From Conoideocrella luteorostrata (Eukaryota > Ascomycota > Sordariomycetes > Hypocreales > Clavicipitaceae), in the NCBI GenBank assembly GCA_032433595.1, contig JASWJB010000339.1:1-44999 (forward strand): 44,999 nucleotides of DNA. The letters run 5' to 3'. Positions 34,051 to 44,586 of this stretch are shown in pieces (position 1 is the stretch's first letter; each line of letters starts with the position of its first letter). A model generated the notes under the pieces. It did no database searches. It saw nothing but the letters and a program-made list of their open reading frames with translations, and was not told where the DNA came from. The position numbers and the translations under genes are program-made.

Positions 34051-35205
34051 TTAACCTCTGCGCACATAACGTACGCCCTTTTCGTCCCAAATTGCTAGTG
34101 GTTCTAGTAGAGAATCAATACGCCATTTTCGTGCCTTTTTTGCGGCTTCAAAAATGGCCCGTTTGGTGATATTGTGTAACTTTTTCTCCGCTGCGTACAC
34201 AACCTTTCTTGCTCGTTCTAGGTCATCATTATCCCTCTGAGCCACCATTTTACGCCCGTCATTAACAGAAAGGATGCCACTGGTTTTCAAGGGCCTATTC
34301 TTTGTTGCTCGACGTTTTGCAGATATTCGTTTAGCTGCTTTAGTGCGCGCTAGATCCCTCTTTGTCTGGATAAGCTCAGTAGCTGCAGTAAGGGATCCAC
34401 GAATAAAGCGCCCAATATTATAGCAGAATTCCAGATCAAGACTATCATTATTTTATAGAGCAATATCAAGCTTATCAGCAACCTTATTGATTTGCCGTAA
34501 TGTTATAGGGGTCTTAAAGTCTAAGGAATTATAGTTAAACTATGGTGGTGACAGCGTTTGTTGTGGTGCTCTGTGTATAAGCTCTTTAATTATTAGCTAT
34601 AGATTAAAGGGTAAAATACTAGTTTTTTTAAAAGCAGATTTTATTATGCTAGTCTTAAAAGCTTGTTTTTGTACTTATTAAATATAGCTAAGGAATTTAA
34701 GCTTTATAATATTTAATACCCTATTGCGGATTATAGTATTTAGTGCCTTAGTATAATAATACTTTAAAGGCTAAAATACTATAATGTTAAGAGGTTAAAG
34801 AATATATATAAGATTTAGTAGTATTACAAAAGGTATAATATTATAGTCTTTGTAGAATTAAATAAATTTAATTATATAATATAAGCTATAGCTATTAAGA
34901 ATAAGTAAGCGTTTTCCGCTAATTAACTTTGTATACTAATAAAAATACTTTATTTAAGCAAGACTAATCTTATTATTAGTATAACCTAATAATAATAGAA
35001 TTATCTTGGTTTCTAGCTTAAGCTCTTTAATATAATACTACTGCTCTATGTGTTATTACCCTATAAGGATAAGAAATACTAGAATAAATTATCCACTAGC
35101 GGAGATGCCTTTAGTTATAGTTATAGATTCGCGATTTAAAGGTATACTAAATAAATATACCCTTTTTTGCTTTGTAATAATAAGTTAATCTTTTCTGATG
35201 CCTAT
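34051..35205 (-). pseudogene. pogo/Fot1-type DDE transposase, 5'-truncated and mutated
   Basis: On the minus strand one frame reads as the C-terminal half of a fungal DDE-1 superfamily transposase. The last 80 codons are intact (TSGILSVNDGRKMVAQRD, ARKVVYAAEKK, ending at 34051). Further upstream the frame continues with stops as YNIGRFIRGSLTAATELIQ, IKSAFKKTSILPFN, KDYNIIPFVI and GKRLLILNSYSLY, which line up with the usual GFRKTG.LPFNP and GKRRLLIVDGHSSH motifs. The DGH triplet is changed to NSY, so the catalytic Asp is lost. The first part of the protein (helix-turn-helix and first Asp) is absent, and the remnant stops where the LTR-like sequence at 35206 begins. The 3' 400 bp are far less mutated than the rest. 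Confidence 0.8.
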
Positions 35206-35483
35206 TGTTGCGTAGAATAGATAGCTAGACCTGACATGGGCTGTACTGGTCACTCACGTGACGGATTCGACTTATAAAAGATCGAATCTTGCCCGTCAGT
35301 AGATAGAATCAACAACTACCTTACAACCATCTGAGATCTGACTTGTTATTGCTTTGTTTTTGCTTTCCTTTACCTAAATACTAATAATACTAATACTACA
35401 GCTAATATAGATAACCAACGTGTTACGTCCAGCATCCCACTGGCCGTATCTAGCACGTAACGTGCCAGAACCAGCACGTAACA
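35206..35483 (+). repeat. Probable 5' LTR of the gypsy element
   Basis: The 278-bp segment starts TGTTGCGTAG and ends CACGTAACA, giving the TG...CA ends of an LTR. A TATA box (TATAAA) is at 35273-35278. The end is followed after 2 bp by TGGTAGCAATTG (35486-35497), a typical primer-binding site position, and the gag start follows at 35547. Inside, TGTTACGT (35421) and ACGTAACA (35476-35483) form an inverted repeat. Its base composition is close to normal, unlike the sequence on either side. No second copy was found in the window, so the left boundary is inferred. Confidence 0.55.
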
Positions 35484-35485
35484 AG

Positions 35486-35497
35486 TGGTAGCAATTG
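35486..35497 (+). other. Probable tRNA primer-binding site
   Basis: TGGTAGCAATTG begins 2 bp after the proposed LTR end. The TGG start would match the CCA end of a tRNA. The tRNA identity cannot be fixed; the start resembles the initiator-Met type site TGGTAGCAGAGC. Confidence 0.5.
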
Positions 35498-35546
35498 CTC
35501 TCAACGTGCTGCCTTCAAAGAGCCTTATTGCGATTTCAATATATTG

Positions 35547-38200
35547 ATGTCTAAGACCAACCGGCTTAGAGATCAATACTAATCAGGTGTTTTAACTAAA
35601 ACACCTACCCCATTAGAACTCACTATAATCCAGGAGCTTCGGAGCTTCTTACAGTTAAATCTAGATTTCACCTACAGGAGATAAAGATTACAAGATACTA
35701 TTGCAATCAACAACCTCACTAAGCTATCTCACTAGAAATACAACAATTCTAGTATCTTTTAGCGGAGTAAAACCACTCACAAGAAATCACACCTACACCA
35801 CTAGAGCATTATTGACCCAACTAGACCAATAACTGCCTAGAAGAGTGCTAAATCTATTATCCATAAGGCAAGAGAAGCAGGATTACTCTTTAAGAGTAAG
35901 TACTTAATCTACGCCTTAAGCAGTGAAGAGAAAATAGCTTCACAACAAATAGATCTATATAGCACTTAGCAAGAACCTATTTCCTAACTAGAAAGCAGAA
36001 ACCAATAGGAACCTAAGGACCACTAAGGACCAGGGAAGGGAAAAGACCCTATTATTCCAAGAGAAGAACTTTACCACTTAAACCCTGCTTCAGAATTATC
36101 CACTAACATAATATTCCTATCCACCTATAAATCACAAGGGTTAATTCTATCTACCTAGCTAAGGAACCCTTTACTAAAAACTCAGGAAACAGACTTAAAC
36201 TCTAATAAGTTAACTAGATCTCAGGAAACCATAAGGCCACCAGCGGGACCACCTTAACTAACCCCTAATTAGGATAAACAATAGTAGAATTTAGCTTTAG
36301 ATCTAAAAGCCATGATTTTTAAGGCTTTAGACAAGAAAGGCTAACTACTACCCTAGGAAGAACAAAACTAATAGCCTAATCTACTAATTTAACACTATAA
36401 CCTATATAGTTATACTTAGTTTCTATCTAGAGGAAACTTTCACCTAAGCTAGTACCCACACTAGCTAGGACAAATATAGCCTTATCCACCGTAATACTAG
36501 ATGCTAGGATAATAGGGACTAAGACTAATACTAAGAGGTAACCCACAAGACTATTTAGCGTAGTTCTAGCACTTTAACAGCAGGAACCCACATAGTTAAC
36601 GCCACGCCGCTCTAATAGCGCTAACACCAGGCTAACCGCCTCCACAATAGGGAAACTTTCAAGGACCACAGGGACCTTAACCTATGAACTCTTAATTTCC
36701 TCTCGCACTAGGATAGAATTAACTAAGCAATAGCTATAGCCCTAATTCAGAATAAAGCTAACCGCCACTAAACCTAAACTATTATTAGTATCCACTATCT
36801 AAGAGACCTTTTCTATACTAAGAGGGGCCATTACTAACCTTAATAAATCCAACATAGAAAATAGCGGATATAGGATACTTTTGTCCTAAAACAGAATAAA
36901 ATAATAATAACTAGGCCCTTATTACACATAAAGGGAAACAGGTTATTTTCTATAATATTGAATTATAGATCCAAGTAGTCTAGAACCACCTAGACTAAGC
37001 TAGTCCTAACAGACAAATGTTTATTAAGCTCCACGCCTAGAACCTATTTAAAGGAAGAGCCCTTATCTAGTATTATTAACACCTTAATAAGATAGAAAAG
37101 GAATGTATTTTTAACTCTACACCCGCTATATTTAACGCCATAAGAAAAGAGTTTAGTATATTAATAAAGGAAGCTATTAATTGGTTAAATAAAGCTAAAT
37201 TCACTAAGGAAGACGTAGTAAGCAACACTTCTTTACAAGATTTCGCGTCTAAGGTATTTTAATATACTAAAGCAAATAGGGAATAGACTAATAAGTAGCT
37301 ATTAGTCTAACTTTAACAAAAGCTTAATCCAGAATTGCGTATTTAATGTCTAAAACTAACCGTAGAAAATAATAGATTAAAATATATCACTATAATTAAA
37401 GACAAAAGGCAAGACCTACAGGAAATAATTAAATCCAAAAGAGACCCTAATAAGGCAGGAAAAGGCGCTAGACCCGCTAAAGCCTACTATATTACGGATA
37501 ACTCTAACAATAACCAAGAAGGGGATAGTCAGATTAACGCACACTAGAATAAGCCACACTTTAGTCAGAACTAGGATTAACCCTGTTAGAACCGTGAGAA
37601 CTAATATAACAATAATCGTAATTAGGGACCTAGTTCTAGGTACCAGAATTACCGTTAAAATCGGGACTTTCGCGGTAGGGACCCAAGGTTCCGTAGACAG
37701 CCATAGCCACCCTAGAATCAGCAATAGCTACCACTAAGTTAGCTAGAACAAACTAAACAATAGGAGGATTCGCCAAGGCCACTAATAGAAGGGACCAACA
37801 AGAACAATAACTCTTAACCAAAACAAAACAAATACCGTGAGGATTAGCCCCAGTATCAATGAAATTAGCAGAACCAAGACTAACCATAAGCCTAAAGATT
37901 CCGTAGATAGCATTAGCCGCAAAACCAGGACCCTTCACACGCATACATTATAATATACAAAGATAATTCTAACCATAAGACGCATAAAGCCTGCTTAAAG
38001 GCCAAAGGATACTCTCTTATTAAAGAAGGAGAAGAATATAGCAATTAGGGCAATAATAACAAATTTAGGGATAAAACTAACTTCACTAAAGCCCACTTTA
38101 CAGAACCATAGAAGGAAGAGGTCAAGTATATGCACTTTAGCAATAAAAACACTATTATTTAACCAAGAACCCGCAGCGTGTTAGGATTAGTTATAGGACA
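35547..38200 (+). pseudogene. gag portion of the chromovirus polyprotein
   Basis: An ATG at 35547 opens the frame (MSKTNRLRDQY, then a stop, then SGVLTKTP). Reading in this frame past the stops gives LELTIIQELRSFLQLNL, HKAREAGLLFKSKYLIYALS, KAMIFKALDKKG, then the capsid-like core SLQDFASKVF with QKLNPELRI and IKDKRQDLQEIIK further on, and a Gly/Arg/Asn-rich nucleic-acid-binding segment near 37,590-37,700 (RNRDFRGRDPRFR after reading through stops). No CCHC knuckle is intact. The gag part is the most stop-dense part of the element, and there is no frame change between it and pol. Confidence 0.7.
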
Positions 38201-38269
38201 AGTAGTAGAGGCTATACCTTAACCACAGGAAGTCAAAATTAACCATTAAACCATAAATTCCTACTTATG

Positions 38270-38600
38270 AGTGCTACTTAGGTTCCATGACAAAGGGGAT
38301 ACCCACACTATCTGCCTTAACATAGGAACTTCCTCTATTCTAGCTAATAAAAACTAGCTTCTTTAGTATAGAATTAACGTTAAATAGGGAAAGCAGAAGC
38401 CTAAACTAGTAAAAGGGGTGTAGTTAGTATTTATTATCACAGAAATAGTAACTTTTAACTTCTATATACCTAGAATTACATAAGGAACAAAAATCACTAG
38501 TCACTTCATAGTAACAGCGGATATAATGCAGGATTTAGGCCTAAAACTACTATTAAGGACTAACTTCTTGTATAAATATAGAGTAAAAATTAACTTTGTC
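38270..38600 (+). pseudogene. Aspartic protease domain of the chromovirus, catalytic site lost
   Basis: In the same frame as gag, LNIGTSSILANKN (around 38316-38354) occupies the place of the D(T/S)G active-site motif of retroviral-type proteases; the aspartate codon GAC now reads AAC. Downstream strands (LVFIITEIVTFNFYIPRI, FIVTADIMQDLGLKLLL) match the usual flap and C-terminal pattern of fungal gypsy proteases. Confidence 0.65.
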
Positions 38601-39329
38601 TGTCTATAAGTTATTTTCCGCTTTATTCACAGCATATCCGTCAAAGCCAAGATATTTAGACAACCCAAGCATATCCCACACAGGAAGGTTACGGCAATGT
38701 ATACAATAGAGGTTTTGCCTAATTAGAGCACAATAGTGCCTATAACTTAGAAGGAATTAAACTATAAGGCCACCGCTAATATGCTCTACGCTTACAGTGT
38801 TATTAATGGTGTAGTGGACGCAATCATAGAAGAAAACAGCAATAAAACCCTTGTTACCTACAATAGAACAAGCAAAACCCTTAAAATCATAAAAGGACAG
38901 AAAATAGCTCTCCTTAAAGACCTATAGCTGTTTAAAACCAGTCAAAAAATTAAGGACATTAGCGCCTACGCCGCATATTTCGCAAAGGACATTTTCGCTA
39001 AAGAGGCAAAGCAGGCAGAGGAAGATACTAACAATAAAAAGGATAAACTAGACCCTTGAGACGTTAATCACAGGCTCCTATTATATAGAATATCCTGCCC
39101 CAAAGACATTACACACACCCTTAACCAATATAGCGTTCGCGTCGCAGCAACCGATAATAATACTACGGCTTAATTTAAGGCTTTAAGCAACAAATTTAAT
39201 ATCTATTGTGATAAAGGTGTTATCCCTATGCTAGAAGACTAGGGAATAAGGATTAACTTTGTGGAAGGATAGCAAAACCAACGCAGAACAATCTAACCTT
39301 ACCCTCTTAGCATTAAAGATTATCAGAAA

Positions 39330-39960
39330 CTAGATAAAGTCCACGATAAGCTACACGTAGACAGAAAAATATTATATTTAAATAACCCAGCGCTAATCGC
39401 CTGCCTAGCATTTATTATATAGAAAGGCAAAGGTAACTTAATAAAAGGAAGAGTTATTATTAACATAAGACCTATAAATAGCCTAATAGTACTTAATATC
39501 TACCCTTTACTAAACTAATCTAACATTATAGGAAACACTTGTGGCAAAAAGTATTATTCTATGTTCAATAGATCCAGTTTCTTCTATTAGCTACCTATTT
39601 TCCGGGCACACTAGAACAAAATAGTTATAATATCAGAAAAAGGCCTTAAAGCGTTAAACATAGCCCTTATAGGGTTTAAGAACGCACTAGCCTACGCCCA
39701 ACAATACATAGACTAGCTGTTCAGAGACCACAAGGACTTTATACGCATTTATATTAACAATATAATTATCTTTTCCGATAGTCTAGAGGACTATCTTAAG
39801 CATCTTGCGGTAGTTCTCCGCATTATTAAAGAAAATAAACTAATAATTAGAGCTAAAAAGTCATTTATTAGTTATTCCGCTATCTAACTGTTAGGTTTCA
39901 TTGTAAATAGTAAAGGAATTATTAATACGCTAGACCAAATTAAGGCTTTTAGCAAAATAA
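39330..39960 (+). pseudogene. Reverse transcriptase domain of the chromovirus, YIDD changed to YINN
   Basis: The frame reads KGRVIINIRPINSL, YPLLN, SEKGLKALNIALIGFKNALA, then HKDFIRIYINNIIIFSDSLE, LKHLAVVLRIIKENKL and LLGFIVNSKGI. These align motif by motif with fungal Ty3/gypsy RT (GRVVVDIR, MGFKNSPA, AYIDDIVIFSDSLEEHL). Both catalytic aspartates of YIDD are asparagine (AAC AAT for GAC GAT), so the enzyme is dead. At least three in-frame stops fall within the domain. Confidence 0.9.
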
Positions 39961-40199
39961 AATTCCTAAATAACCTATTGTTGCTTAAAACCTTTATTAG
40001 AATAGCTAGATTCCTATGGAAAGGAATCCCTTAGTTTAATCTACAAATTTAACCTCTTTAAGAGCAAAAAACATAGCTCCTGCAGCAAGCTTAAAAAGAA
40101 AAGAGCACTCTTACGGGACTCTTTAAACCTATAAGGAAGCAAAAGACATAATAGATAATATTTACGCCTAATAAGAAGGAGATTTAGGCCTTCCAAGAG

Positions 40200-40700
40200 A
40201 TAAAAACATTACTTAGTGAAAAACTTATCTTATACTACTATAATCCAGAAAGACTGCTTTTCCTTAAAATTAACGCTTGCAAAGAAGGGTTTAGCCTATA
40301 TACGTTCTAATTGCATAAGGAATAGAATAGAACTAGTATACTAGGAAAAGATATTAAACCTAAGAAATTAAAGCTAATCTTGTTCCTTTTAAGGTTAACC
40401 TTAGCTATTAAAGAACGGTACAGATCCACGGAAGCAAAGGTAGCTGCAATAGCATAGGGTGTTAGAAAACTTAGAAAAATAGTCTAATTAAACTAGCTAA
40501 CCATTAATATTATCACGGATCACTCACTAGCTAAAGGTATCATTAAATATACCTCTCTAAACACCATAGACCTTAACAAAGCTAACCTTAAACTCGCTAA
40601 AGTCTCTAACTACTTATCTTAATTTAACCTTAAGATCTTCCACATCCCGGGAACGCTTAACGTGATACCTAACGCGTTATTATAACTCCCCGTTAATCTT
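40200..40700 (+). pseudogene. RNase H domain of the chromovirus
   Basis: In the same frame: INACKEGFSLYTF (usual VDASKEGFSAV), KLKLILFLLRLTLAIKERY, STEAKVAAIA, TINIITDHSLAKGI, NLKLAKVSNYLS and IFHIPGTLNVIPNALL (usual HRPGKLNVIPDALS). The DAS aspartate is replaced by N, while the TDHS aspartate remains. Confidence 0.85.
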
Positions 40701-40999
40701 AGCTATAAACAAGTCACGAAAGAAAGTCAATTTAATAAGCTTAACGCGAGCGTGTATTTTTCCAATAAAATAGCAAGCGCGGCAGTAATTAATAAGGGAT
40801 TTAAAGCAGGGATTATTAAAGGCTATAAATATAACGCTAAACTTAGCTAAATTATAGCCGTAATCAAAGCATTCCAGGAAAAACAACACACACAAGGAAA
40901 TACAAAAAGACTAAAAATACTATTGCATGGATAGGATCTACGCGAGGATAGCCTACTTTATTATATCGCGATCAACAGAATACATAAATTATATATCCT

Positions 41000-42110
41000 A
41001 AGCTTAATGGTTAAAACTATCTTAAAGGCAGTCTATAATAACTAATATTACTTCAGAATCGCCCATATAGCAATAGAACTACAGTTAGTTAGTATTCCAT
41101 AAATAAGCAGTTAAATTCAGGAATTCGTGGCCTATTATGCGGTATGCAGAGAAAATGCAATTAATAGGTAGAAGCCGCTAGGGGAACTCTAATCTATACA
41201 GGTGAATCCTACTCTATTCCACACGGTATTACTTGACTTTATCACGGATTTGCCCGAGATTAAGGCTAAAGGCATAATATAGGCAATGCTAGGATACTTA
41301 GCCCTTAACACACTATGCCCTGTAAATTATATATTCTTAAAACGCATAATACTTCTGGCAGGCCACATAACATATCCAGCGGAATTATAGGCAGCCTTGC
41401 TGCTTAGAGGGTTATACTTATCTAACTAGGGTATACCACAACAAATCATTAGTAACAGGGATCCAAAGTTCACATCTAATATTTAGAAAGCTATATTTAA
41501 TCGGCTTAATATCAGATTCCTTATGGCTATAGCCTACTATCCGTAAACAGATGGTCTTATAGAACAAAAGAATTAAATAGTTAAGGTGGTAATCCAATTC
41601 CACACTGCAACTAACCTAGATGTGACGTGGGATAAGATACTTCTAGCACTTTAGCATCATCTTAACAATACCAGGGCCACAGGTATTAGAATAGCCCCGA
41701 ATAAGTTATTATATAGGTTTAGACCATTAAGCGTTATAGATTTAATCTCTCCAGAGACTATATCTAACATTGAATTAAGCGTAACTAACATCGCCGTATT
41801 TCGCAAAATGTTCTGGTATAAAGCGCAGCTCATAATCACTATAGCTGCAGCTTTCGCCAAAATATAGTATAATAATAAGCATAAACCCATTAATATTAAC
41901 GCAGGAGATATAGTGTATCTATAACTACACAAAGGATACCACTTACCTAGTAAACCTAAGAAAAAGTGGTCACCTAGCAGAGCTAGACCCTACAAAGTGC
42001 TTAAAAAAATCAACCCTTTAGCATATAAACTTAACTTTCCTAGTGAATTAAGAGTGTATCCTATGGTATTAGCTGTATATCTCTAGAAACCTGCCCAAGG
42101 ACTAGATCCC
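41000..42110 (+). pseudogene. Integrase domain of the chromovirus
   Basis: Zinc-binding region near 41050-41160, then the catalytic core: FHTVLLDFITDLPEIK (first Asp retained), IISNRDPKFTSNI (second Asp of the usual SDRDPKF now Asn), and TDGLIEQKN carrying the Glu of the DDE triad. The C-terminal part (ATGIRIAPNKLLYRF, PYKVLKKINPLAYKLNFP) matches the GPF/Y-type module of chromovirus integrases. The Trp of the usual FWKAIF is a TAG stop. Confidence 0.9.
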
Positions 42111-42170
42111 TTTGTAAGATTAACACCTCCGCCGCTGCCTATTGCCCTTAAAGGAGAGGAAACTATAGAT

Positions 42171-42347
42171 CACTAGGAAATCAAACGCATTATGACTCAC
42201 CGAATCAAGCGCGGATAAGGCAGAAACAAGCCTTAAGTTAAGTTTCTAGTCAGATAGAAAGGATTTACCGCCAAAGATAACCAATAGATTGCTGAATCTA
42301 ACCTACGCGAGAATGCCAAAGAAATAGTTAATAAGTATCAGGACTAA
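42171..42347 (+). pseudogene. Chromodomain at the integrase C-terminus
   Basis: EIKRIMTHRIKRG, then VKFLVR-stop-KGFTAKDNQ-stop-IAESNLRENAKEIVNKYQD. This is the chromodomain pattern (EVEKIL, YLVKWKGY, SWEP.ENL.NA.E). The two conserved aromatic-cage/strand tryptophans are both TAG, as expected for TGG to TAG change. Chromodomains of this type steer integration to chromatin carrying particular histone marks. Confidence 0.85.
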
Positions 42348-42400
42348 CACCTAATCGATTGGGATAAAGACCATCAAAAGCAGGCAACTAAATGCCAGGA

Positions 42401-42702
42401 TTAACAATGCGAGTGCCCAAGGTTATTTAAGTTATAGTGCATACATTCACCGCCCGCGGCCAAGGGCTCACTTCACATTCTCACTTTTTAACCACTTTAA
42501 ACCCTCACTTTACAACCTCGTCAGGCAACGCTCACAACAGCTTCGCCGCCATAATTAGCCTCTTATTGCTAATACAAGCAATTCCTTATCAGGATTACAT
42601 TATTGCGGCGATATATAGGCTTTTCCTTATACCTTGCATTAATTATCGGCCAGTTTATGTCAAAGTTCGTCATTGAAATCCTATAATACCCGCGCAAAGA
42701 AA
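42401..42702. other. Spacer between chromodomain and downstream ORF
   Basis: About 300 bp, less stop-rich and with higher GC (CACCGCCCGCGGCCAAGGG, CGTCAGGCAACGCTC) than the flanks. It looks like an untranslated leader or a terminal part of an element. No LTR copy matching 35206-35483 was found in it. Confidence 0.4.
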
Positions 42703-44586
42703 ATGGCTAATCTTAAGAAGGACTTGGCAAATATAGCTAATATTAAGAAGAACTTAGTAAATAGGGCTGCTCCTAAGGAGGAATTAATTAACCAAGACGC
42801 TCTAGAGGAGGAATTAACCACCCAAAACAATTCCGCCTCCTCTAAAAAGGGATTCAAGGCTATTAACGCTAAAACTATTAAGGCTAGAAAAGGAAAACAA
42901 GCTACTCCTATCTAAATCCCTAATAAATCCAATAAAGAAGAATCTAACAAAGAAGAGGATAATATTAATAATAACAAAAGCACTAACAAAACAGAATATA
43001 AGACCTACTATGACTCTTCTGGCGATAAAGCTAAGCCTAAGGGAGTTGCCCTCTCCCACGCTGCTGTAAGATTTAGCAAATCAGCTGCCTAACCTAGGAA
43101 TAATCACAATGCTATAGGGATAAAGGGTGGTCTAAGTCACCGGGAATACACTAAATATATCTATAATCTCCTATAATAGCTCCCTGTTAATCCCAACAAA
43201 AAAACTTTTAGAGTCTACCAATATAGTAGGAAGAATAAATAAACAGTGCAAGATGCGCTCTACACTTACACGCTAGAATTCGCTACTCACAGGGCGTTGT
43301 TAGATAAGTCAGAGGAAAGCGTTGTCCCAGAAGACCCTTTATATCCGCTTTAGCGTGTAACTACACTTATTATTATGCGCGAACATAAGCTATTACAAAA
43401 GACAAACAAGGACCGCGTAATATAGGACAAAAACGCCAAGAAAGAGGCTAAAGCCAATGGTCAAAAACACAAGCCAATCCGCCCGCTCACTTTATCTAAG
43501 ACAGGCGTAACTCAATAAGCCAAAAACAAGACCAAGAATACCGTAATCGCGTTCACTAAGGGCAGTTACCTCAAAAACCAAACAAGGGTTATCTATATAA
43601 CTTCCCTGGCGGCTTTGCTATCACAAGAGGAGGTTTTAGCATCCCGTTTCTTGCAACCATATAGCGCGCTTAACAGAACTATAGGTGGTTACCTTTCTGC
43701 CATTAAACAGGCTAATCTATAGCAGATTATAACTATTCCCACCGAAGGAATAACTAGAACCAACAACGCTATAGTACGTAAGCATAGTAAAGCCCTTAGG
43801 ACATTAAGAAAAGAGGTTAATTACCTTATAGAAAAGCTTAGAAACATTACTATTCGCGTTAATACCTATATAGGTTTCGAACTATTTAATGCTTACAAGG
43901 ACAATGTTTAGTTTTACCTTTAAAAATTAGTAGGCAAGACTAATAAACTAATAGCAGCGCAAGAAAAGCTAGAACTAGCCACAGAGAAGACAAAATTAAA
44001 TAAAATACACGTAATATTTAAAGAAATAACTAAGGACACACGCTAGCTTGCGGAAACAGCAAAAAAGAACACAGAAATAGTATACATAGGGCTGTAAGAA
44101 TTAAAACAGGAGGTTGCCTTACTAAAAGATAGCTAAAAGGACCACGCTCTTGCTCTTAAGAACATATAGGCAATAAAACAGCAATAAATGCCGCCTCCCC
44201 TAGCGCTAACCCCAGCATTCTTAGCTTAGTTTCTAGCGTTTATAGCTTAGGCCCTAGCGCTCTTGGACTAGTATCTGACTCTCTTAGGCCAAAGGTTACT
44301 ATTTTTAACTATTACACCACAGTTTCTTGCTAGGCTATCCGTGACGCTACCTCCTGCGCTTTCGCTAAGCCCTCTAAGAATAACTCTAGTATAGATAACG
44401 CTAGCTCTAACGCCACTAGTACTAATATCCCCAGGGGTAATTTCAGGGCTAGCTAGGCTAAGCATAGCCTCTCCTGCTCCTGCTAATAAGCCTAACAATA
44501 TAGTAAAGGAATCTAATAATAACAAGTCTAAGCCTCTTAAATAGCGCAGCTAGAAGGGAAAACGAAAGAGGTTACCTGCTGCTTAA
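42703..44586 (+). pseudogene. Unidentified 627-codon transposon ORF with internal stops
   Basis: From the ATG at 42703 (MANLKKDLANIANIKKNL) one frame stays protein-like for 627 codons to TAA at 44584-44586, interrupted by about 22 TAA/TAG codons and no TGA, with no frameshift. Order of visible features: Lys/Glu/Asn-rich N-terminus with an imperfect internal repeat of about 13 residues (KKDLANIAN/KKNLVNRAA/KEELINQDA); a central segment HREYTKYIYNLL, DALYTYTLEFATHRALLD; a coiled coil (LRKEVNYLIEKLRN, AAQEKLELATEKTKL, ELKQEVALLKDS); a hydrophobic and Pro/Ala/Leu/Ser-rich segment; and a basic tail (KGKRKRLPAA). I do not recognise a family. It is in a different frame from gag-pol. It could be the gag-like ORF1 of a second element or an extra 3' ORF of the chromovirus. 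Confidence 0.55.

Larger units (their letters stand above)
35206..42400 (+). mobile_element. Ty3/gypsy chromovirus LTR retrotransposon, heavily mutated; 3' LTR not found
   Basis: LTR-like sequence, primer-binding site, then a gag-protease-RT-RNase H-integrase-chromodomain order on the plus strand. The integrase following RNase H, with a chromodomain at its C-terminus, defines a chromovirus of the Ty3/gypsy group. The sequence is AT-rich with many TAA/TAG stops and looks RIP-affected. No 3' LTR copy is visible after the chromodomain; it is either lost or lies beyond the window, in which case the ORF at 42703-44586 would be part of this element. Confidence 0.85.
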
